Both the position numbers and the translations under genes were made by a program. The notes beneath the pieces were generated by a model, which saw only the letters and a list, made by a program, of their open reading frames with translations, searched no databases and had not been told where the DNA came from. Of a stretch of DNA of 8,239 bases, positions 5,409 through 8,239 are shown one piece after another. The DNA comes from Myxococcota bacterium (GTDB lineage Bacteria > Myxococcota_A > UBA9160 > PR03). Positions within the stretch are counted from its first letter, which is position 1. Every line of letters begins with the position of its first letter. The stretch is taken from the NCBI GenBank assembly GCA_030066475.1, contig JASJBO010000326.1, forward strand, positions 1 through 8,239. Direction: 5' to 3'.

Positions 5409-5614
5409 CCGCCCTCCTCCGCCTGGCACCCAGCCACTCGGCGGGCACCCCGCAAGCGCAGCCGCGCAGCGGCGGAGCGCGCAGCGAGCCGCAGGCGAGC
5501 GAAGTCCATCAAGACGCGCCCGCCCCCGCAACCACTCCCAACGCGGGCACCCCGCAAGCGCAGCCGCGCAGCGGCGAAGCGCGCAGCGAGGCGAAGCCGA
5601 GCGAAGTCCATCAT
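5405..5614 (-). CDS. Possible small Arg/Ala/Leu-rich protein with internal 34-residue duplication
   Basis: A 69-codon frame between the adaptor and receiver genes; no known family is recognised. Its ATG overlaps the adaptor stop as ATGA and its stop overlaps the receiver start as GTGA, both classic operon overlaps. The product would be two copies of MDFARLRLAAR(F/S)AAARLRLRGAR joined by a Gly-rich linker, with a Cys in each tail; each copy looks like a basic amphipathic helix. The two DNA copies differ at 4 of 71 positions, and three of those changes are silent third-position changes. Against it: codons such as GCT, CTT, TTG and GGT are unlike the neighbours, and the DNA resembles a GC-rich extragenic repeat that happens to be open. 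It may be a coupling leader, a genuine small protein, or nothing. Confidence 0.3.
   Translation of the reverse strand: MMDFARLRLAARFAAARLRLRGARVGSGCGGGRVLMDFARLRLAARSAAARLRLRGARRVAGCQAEEGG
5412..5420 (-). promoter_or_regulatory. Ribosome binding site for the receiver gene
   Basis: GGAGGAGGG on the minus strand, with its GGAGG core 7 nt from GTG 5408. It decides the GTG start over the upstream ATG at 5531. Confidence 0.6.
5441..5511. repeat. 71-bp direct repeat, copy A (proximal to receiver gene)
   Basis: Matches copy B (5543-5613) at 67 of 71 positions, with a period of 102 bp, exactly 34 codons. It contains degenerate GCGCAGC/GCGAAGC words. On the minus strand it begins TGATGGACTTCGC. Confidence 0.9.
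5543..5613. repeat. 71-bp direct repeat, copy B (overlaps adaptor stop)
   Basis: Second copy of the 71-bp repeat; its edge includes the TGA stop (5613-5611) of the adaptor gene. The two copies are separated by 31 bp of unrelated sequence. This and the linking DNA fill the stretch of about 200 bases between the adaptor and receiver genes. Confidence 0.9.
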
Positions 5615-6588
5615 TCCGGACCCGCCGCGAAGCTCACCCGGCAGCGCAGGCCGGCGGGCAGCTCGCGATCGGGATTCGGCAGCAGCAGGCGGGCGCCGAA
5701 GGTGCCGCTGGCGCCGTCGAGCACCGGGTCGACCAGCGCCACCTGGGCGGCGCGCGGCCCGTCCAGGGGCGCCTCGGGCACGATCGTCGCCAGGTCGCCC
5801 GCGCGCACCTTGCCCAGTAAGTAAGACGGGAGGATCACCTCGACCCGCAGCGGATCGACCTGGGCGATGCGCAGGATCGTCTCCTCGTCGACGACCTCGC
5901 CCGGCGTCATCAGGCGCTCCACGACGTAGCCGGAGACCGGCGTGCGAATCGTGCGCAGCGCGAGCTCGGCGCGGGTGCGGTCGAGCTCGAGCGCGGCGAT
6001 GCGCTGGTTCTCGCGTGCCCGCTCGAGCTCGAGCTCCGAGAGCGTCGCCTCGGTCTCCACCTCCTGGCGCAGATCCAGCGACAGCGTCTCGCGCTCGAAC
6101 AGCTCGCGCGCGCGGGTGCGGCGTTGCTGTCCGAGCGCCAGGCTCGCGCGGCGCGACTCCACGTCCACGGTGCGGCCGGCGCGCGCCTGGGCCACGCGCA
6201 CCGCCGCCTGCTCGACGGTCGACTCGAGGCGCGCCACCACCTGTCCGGCCTCGACGTAGTCGCTGCGCTCGACCGGGATCTCCTCGAGCCGGCCCGTGAT
6301 GGGGCTGCCGAGGTCGACCTCCTCGCTGGGCAGGATCATGCAGTCGAACGTGTCGGCCTCGGGGCCCACCGCGGCGGGCGGCGGGAGCTCGGGGCTCGCG
6401 AGCGGCTCGGCCGCGGGGTCCGGTCTGGCCGCCGCGGCGCGCGGCGGCAGCTCGAGCGGCGTGGTCTCCGGGGCGGGCGCGCTCTGATGGCGCAGCAGGA
6501 GCGGGGTGAGGGCAAGGCCGACCACGACGAAGGCGATCGTGCCGCCGAAGACCCGCCACCAGCTCTTGCGTCCTCCGAGCTTGGACAT
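5611..6588 (-). CDS. HlyD/RND-type periplasmic adaptor (membrane fusion protein)
   Basis: A 325-residue adaptor anchored in the inner membrane by one N-terminal helix (about 14-33, preceded by basic residues). A Pro/Ala-rich periplasmic linker spans 37-78. The first lipoyl-like half is 84-122 (VDLGSPITGRLEEIPVERSD), followed by a predicted alpha-helical hairpin/coiled coil 124-212, the second lipoyl half 212-243 (IRTPVSGYVVERLMTPGEVV) and a beta-barrel region 245-322. Such proteins normally bridge an inner-membrane transporter to an outer-membrane channel. Here no pump, ABC exporter or TolC-like gene lies next to it. Instead it starts 4 nt after the SecA-like gene ends, and a GGGGAGAG site lies 10 nt before its ATG. 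A cysteine precedes the first lipoyl half (FDCMILP, C83). The adaptor assignment is firm; the partner is unknown. Confidence 0.9.
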   Translation of the reverse strand: MSKLGGRKSWWRVFGGTIAFVVVGLALTPLLLRHQSAPAPETTPLELPPRAAAARPDPAAEPLASPELPPPAAVGPEADTFDCMILPSEEVDLGSPITGRLEEIPVERSDYVEAGQVVARLESTVEQAAVRVAQARAGRTVDVESRRASLALGQQRRTRARELFERETLSLDLRQEVETEATLSELELERARENQRIAALELDRTRAELALRTIRTPVSGYVVERLMTPGEVVDEETILRIAQVDPLRVEVILPSYLLGKVRAGDLATIVPEAPLDGPRAAQVALVDPVLDGASGTFGARLLLPNPDRELPAGLRCRVSFAAGPE

Positions 6589-6592
6589 CGAC

Positions 6593-8239
6593 TCAGGACT
6601 CTCCCCGACCCGAGAAGGCCAGCAGCTCGCCGAGGCGCCGCTCCGTCTCGAGCAGGCGCCGACGAGCCAGTGCGCTGCGTCTCTCTTCGGCGCGCTGTGC
6701 AGCGCGTGTGAGCGCGAATCGCAGGCGCCAGAGCCCGGCCCGGGCCAGCGCGCCCCGCAGCCAGCCCTGCAGGTGGGCCGCCGGCAGCCGGTCCTCGAGC
6801 GAGACGATCTGCTCGTGGCTGCCCGGCGCGCCCTGGCGCGCGCCGCGACCGAACAGCTGGCGGTCGATGCGGCGCGCCTCGGCCGGCTCGGTGGCGATCA
6901 CGGCCAGCCCGCCCCGCTCGGCCACGCCCGGTCCCAGCCGGATGTCGGTGCCGCGGCCCGCCATCCGGGTCGCCACCGTCACGCGCCCGGCCTCGCCGGC
7001 GCGCGCCACCACGGCCGCCTCTTCGCGATCCTGGCGGGCGCTGAGCACCTGGTGCGGAATCCGCGCTGCGCAGAGCCGGACGCTGAGCTGCTCCGACGAC
7101 TCCACGCTGCAGGTGCCGACCAGCACGGGCCGGCGCTCGGCGTGGAGCGCGCGGATCCGCTCGACGACCCGGTCCCAGCGGGCCGCCGCGGAGGGCAGCA
7201 CCTGCGCGCCCAGGTCGCGCCGGAGCGAGGGCAGCCGGGTCGGCACCGAAACGGTGCGCAGGCCGTAGACGCTCCACAGCTCGCGCGCCACCTCGCGGGC
7301 CGTGCCCGTCATGCCCGCCAGCCGCAGGTAGCGCCGGAAGAAGCTCTGGTAGCTGATGCGCGCGACGGTCTCGCGCGGCGGCGTCGGCGCCAGGCCCTCC
7401 TTCTCCTCGATCAGCGCGTGCAGCCCGCCCTCGAAGGCGCGGTCGGGAGCGCGGCGGCCGGTCGGGAGGTCGATGATCTGGATGGCGCCGTCCTGCACCA
7501 GATAGTGACGGTCGCGCTCGAACAGGTGCTGGGCGGCGAGTGCGCGCTGCACCCACTCCTCGCGCCGGCGCGGACCGCCGAGTGCTTCGGCTCCGGAGCG
7601 GGCCGCCAGCGCGTCGCGCCCGGCGGCCGTGAGCTCGACCTCGCTGGCTCGCGGATCGACCCGGTAGTGCGTCGCCGCCGACAGCGAGCGCGCCAGCTCG
7701 AGGGCGGCGGCGATCGCGGCCCGATCGGCGCCGCCGGCCGCGGGACGCGACAGGATCAGGGGCGTGCGCGCGTCGTCGATCAGCAGGCTGTCGGCCTCGT
7801 CGACGATCGCGAAGCAGAGCCCGCGCAGCACGACCTCGGCGCCGGCCGCCCGCGGCCCGCGGGCGAGCCGGGCCAGCGGGCGCGCCCCGGCCCCGGCGAG
7901 GCGGTCGCGCAGGTAGTCGAAGGCCACCTGCTTGTTGGTCACGTAGGTCACGTCGCACGCGTAGGCGGCGCGGCGCACGCTCGGGTCGGGCTCGCGCTCG
8001 ACCACCCGCCCCACCGTGAGCCCGAGCCGCGCGTAGAGCGGGCCCATCGCCTCCGCGTCCCGCTCGACCAGGTAGTCGTTGGCCGTGATCACGTGCACGG
8101 GGATCCCGGCGAGCGCGGCGACCGCCGCCGGCAGCGTGGCCGTCAGGGTCTTGCCCTCGCCGGTCTCGAGCTCGGCGAGCCCGCGGCGCGCCATCACCCA
8201 GCCGCCGAAGAGCTGGACGTCGTAGTGCGGCGTGCCGAG
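6593..8239 (-). CDS. SecA-like ATPase lacking the usual C-terminal domains (5' end beyond window)
   Basis: 548 residues are visible; the start lies beyond base 8239, and comparison with SecA suggests some 80-100 residues are missing there. Visible order: PHYDVQLFGG (4-13), Walker A TGEGKT (26-31), VITANDYL, Walker B VDEAD then SLLIDDARTPLIL (146-163), a preprotein-crosslinking-type domain about 190-300 (HYLVQDGAIQIIDLPTGRR), LAGMTGTA (307-314), and the second motor domain with GTCSVESSEQLS, ATRMAGRGTDI (423-433) and RRIDRQLFGRGARQG (456-470). ATPase motifs look intact. After this only about 75 residues remain, Arg/Ala-rich helices, where housekeeping SecA has some 330: most of the helical scaffold, the helical wing and the zinc-binding tail are absent. 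It is therefore a paralogue, not the housekeeping SecA, and is translationally close-coupled to the adaptor gene. Its role in protein movement is inference. Confidence 0.9.
   Translation of the reverse strand, partial: LGTPHYDVQLFGGWVMARRGLAELETGEGKTLTATLPAAVAALAGIPVHVITANDYLVERDAEAMGPLYARLGLTVGRVVEREPDPSVRRAAYACDVTYVTNKQVAFDYLRDRLAGAGARPLARLARGPRAAGAEVVLRGLCFAIVDEADSLLIDDARTPLILSRPAAGGADRAAIAAALELARSLSAATHYRVDPRASEVELTAAGRDALAARSGAEALGGPRRREEWVQRALAAQHLFERDRHYLVQDGAIQIIDLPTGRRAPDRAFEGGLHALIEEKEGLAPTPPRETVARISYQSFFRRYLRLAGMTGTAREVARELWSVYGLRTVSVPTRLPSLRRDLGAQVLPSAAARWDRVVERIRALHAERRPVLVGTCSVESSEQLSVRLCAARIPHQVLSARQDREEAAVVARAGEAGRVTVATRMAGRGTDIRLGPGVAERGGLAVIATEPAEARRIDRQLFGRGARQGAPGSHEQIVSLEDRLPAAHLQGWLRGALARAGLWRLRFALTRAAQRAEERRSALARRRLLETERRLGELLAFSGRGES

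Noticed and set aside
5409..5531. N-terminal extension of the receiver protein to ATG 5531
   Set aside because: It only translates the GC-rich repeat; the receiver fold begins right after GTG 5408, which has a strong Shine-Dalgarno.
5441..5613. Direct repeats as a CRISPR-like array
   Set aside because: Only two copies, 71 bp long with four mismatches and a 31-bp gap; size and number do not fit CRISPR.

Overview
The window is very GC-rich (roughly three quarters G+C by eye). It is densely packed, uses GTG/TTG starts with GGAGG-type ribosome sites, and carries a consensus sigma-54 promoter. Together these suggest a high-GC proteobacterium-like organism, perhaps a deltaproteobacterial lineage (Myxococcota or Desulfobacterota-related); the phylum is an inference. 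No tRNA, rRNA, CRISPR array or transposase gene is visible.

Left part (1-2035): the 5' portion of a GH36-type alpha-galactosidase runs leftward off the window. It is divergent from a homocysteine S-methyltransferase-family gene on the + strand, and their best ATG codons share one CATG. A gap of about 290 bases then separates that gene from a convergent gene. The gap holds an AT-centred inverted repeat, a near-perfect -24/-12 promoter and two GC hairpins, which could be a sigma-54-driven small RNA unit.

Middle (2036-5021): a six-transmembrane voltage-gated-type potassium channel on the - strand ends in an unusual zinc ribbon. It is divergent from a GH20 beta-N-acetylhexosaminidase on the + strand. 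The hexosaminidase runs into a 164-bp near-perfect palindrome (4858-5021) bounded by TA; this element supplies the gene's last codons and stop and separates it from the convergent operon to the right.

Right part (5025-8239, all - strand, read from 8239 down): a compact SecA-like ATPase lacking the usual C-terminal third (5' end beyond the window) is followed 4 nt later by a membrane-anchored HlyD/RND-type periplasmic adaptor. Next comes a possible 69-codon Arg/Ala/Leu-rich frame built on a 34-codon tandem duplication, joined by 4-nt overlaps to both neighbours, and last a stand-alone CheY-like receiver. The SecA-like/adaptor pair, perhaps with the small frame and the receiver, is the best candidate for an under-described system: possibly an accessory envelope export or assembly device with phosphorelay input. 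The glycosidases suggest scavenging of galactose- and hexosamine-containing glycans, but nothing in the sequence ties them to the right-hand operon.
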